From Nocardioides seonyuensis (GTDB lineage Bacteria; Actinomycetota; Actinomycetes; Propionibacteriales; Nocardioidaceae), in NCBI RefSeq assembly GCF_004683965.1, contig NZ_CP038436.1, positions 310,001 through 374,000 of the forward strand: 64,000 bases of DNA, in the 5' to 3' direction. A program made the translations under genes and the position numbers. The notes under the pieces are model-generated. The model worked only from the letters and a program-made list of their open reading frames with translations, was not told the origin of the DNA and did not search any database. Of this stretch, positions 62,473 to 64,000 are shown in pieces (position 1 is the stretch's first letter; each line of letters begins with the position of its first letter).

Positions 62473-64000
<1,528 letters not shown>

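Overview
The window is one continuous stretch of very GC-rich, densely packed actinobacterial chromosome. Gene content, GTG starts, ATGA/GTGA start-stop overlaps, a Rv2466c-like (mycothiol-type) thiol protein, an actinobacterial-type Rne/Rng ribonuclease and a paired ClpP1/ClpP2 all fit an actinomycete. The presence of MreBCD-PBP2-RodA and the gene order suggest the Nocardioidaceae (Nocardioides-like). This placement is by recognition of families and order, not by a database search. No prophage, insertion sequence, integrase or CRISPR array is visible; the window looks like core chromosome with a few accessory insertions.

Layout. 133-3442 (minus): gatC-gatA-gatB, the Asp/Glu-tRNA amidotransferase. 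3622-6739 (plus): an N,N-dimethylformamidase-beta-like lipoprotein, a small lipoprotein and an LCP-family cell-wall ligase. 6736-13141 (minus): ligA, a secreted RTX-repeat protein, then a NarL-type sensor kinase and response regulator. 13246-16256 (plus): a TetR regulator with two tandem operators, an MFS drug exporter and an alpha/beta hydrolase. 16246-20475 (minus): cysteine desulfurase, mnmA, a serine beta-lactamase-like protein and a short MetE-like protein, coupled by 4-base overlaps. 20498-23859 (minus): rplU-rpmA-obg-proB. 24103-24717 (plus): a small membrane protein. 24790-28844 (minus): rne/rng and the TIGR03936/DUF2344 protein. 28905-32339 (plus): a glycan-type cassette (GT-C-like membrane protein, GT2, DUF2304, GT2). 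32367-37393 (minus): a methyltransferase, a 290-bp palindromic repeat element, the TIGR03960 radical SAM protein, a two-domain GT2 and a coiled-coil protein. 37452-43254 (minus): mreB-mreC-mreD-mrdA-rodA. 43385-49806: DUF937 protein, ndk, DUF4233, folC, GNAT and valS. 49840-55211 (minus): a repeat-rich membrane protein, clpX, clpP2, clpP1, tig, and tRNA-Pro(TGG) and tRNA-Gly(TCC). 55312-60807 (minus): SpoIIE-type phosphatase, Nei-type glycosylase, rpiB, hemerythrin, metG and the DsbA-like protein. 60924-62324 (minus): two paralogous secreted proteins. 62473-64000 (plus): pepN, cut by the window end.

How the parts work together. Much of the window serves translation and protein quality control (gatCAB, mnmA, valS, metG, rplU, rpmA, obg, tig, clpX/P1/P2, rne) and growth of the cell envelope (mreBCD-mrdA-rodA, LCP, glycosyltransferases). 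The most unusual region is 28845-33348. A plus-strand glycosyltransferase cassette, a methyltransferase and a symmetric array of palindromic repeats lie between the two radical-SAM-associated genes (TIGR03960 and TIGR03936), which normally neighbour each other upstream of rne in actinobacteria. Other points worth a second look are two tandem TetR operators, two secreted paralogs preceded by a nearly identical 37-bp box, and a nested inverted repeat between clpP2 and clpX.
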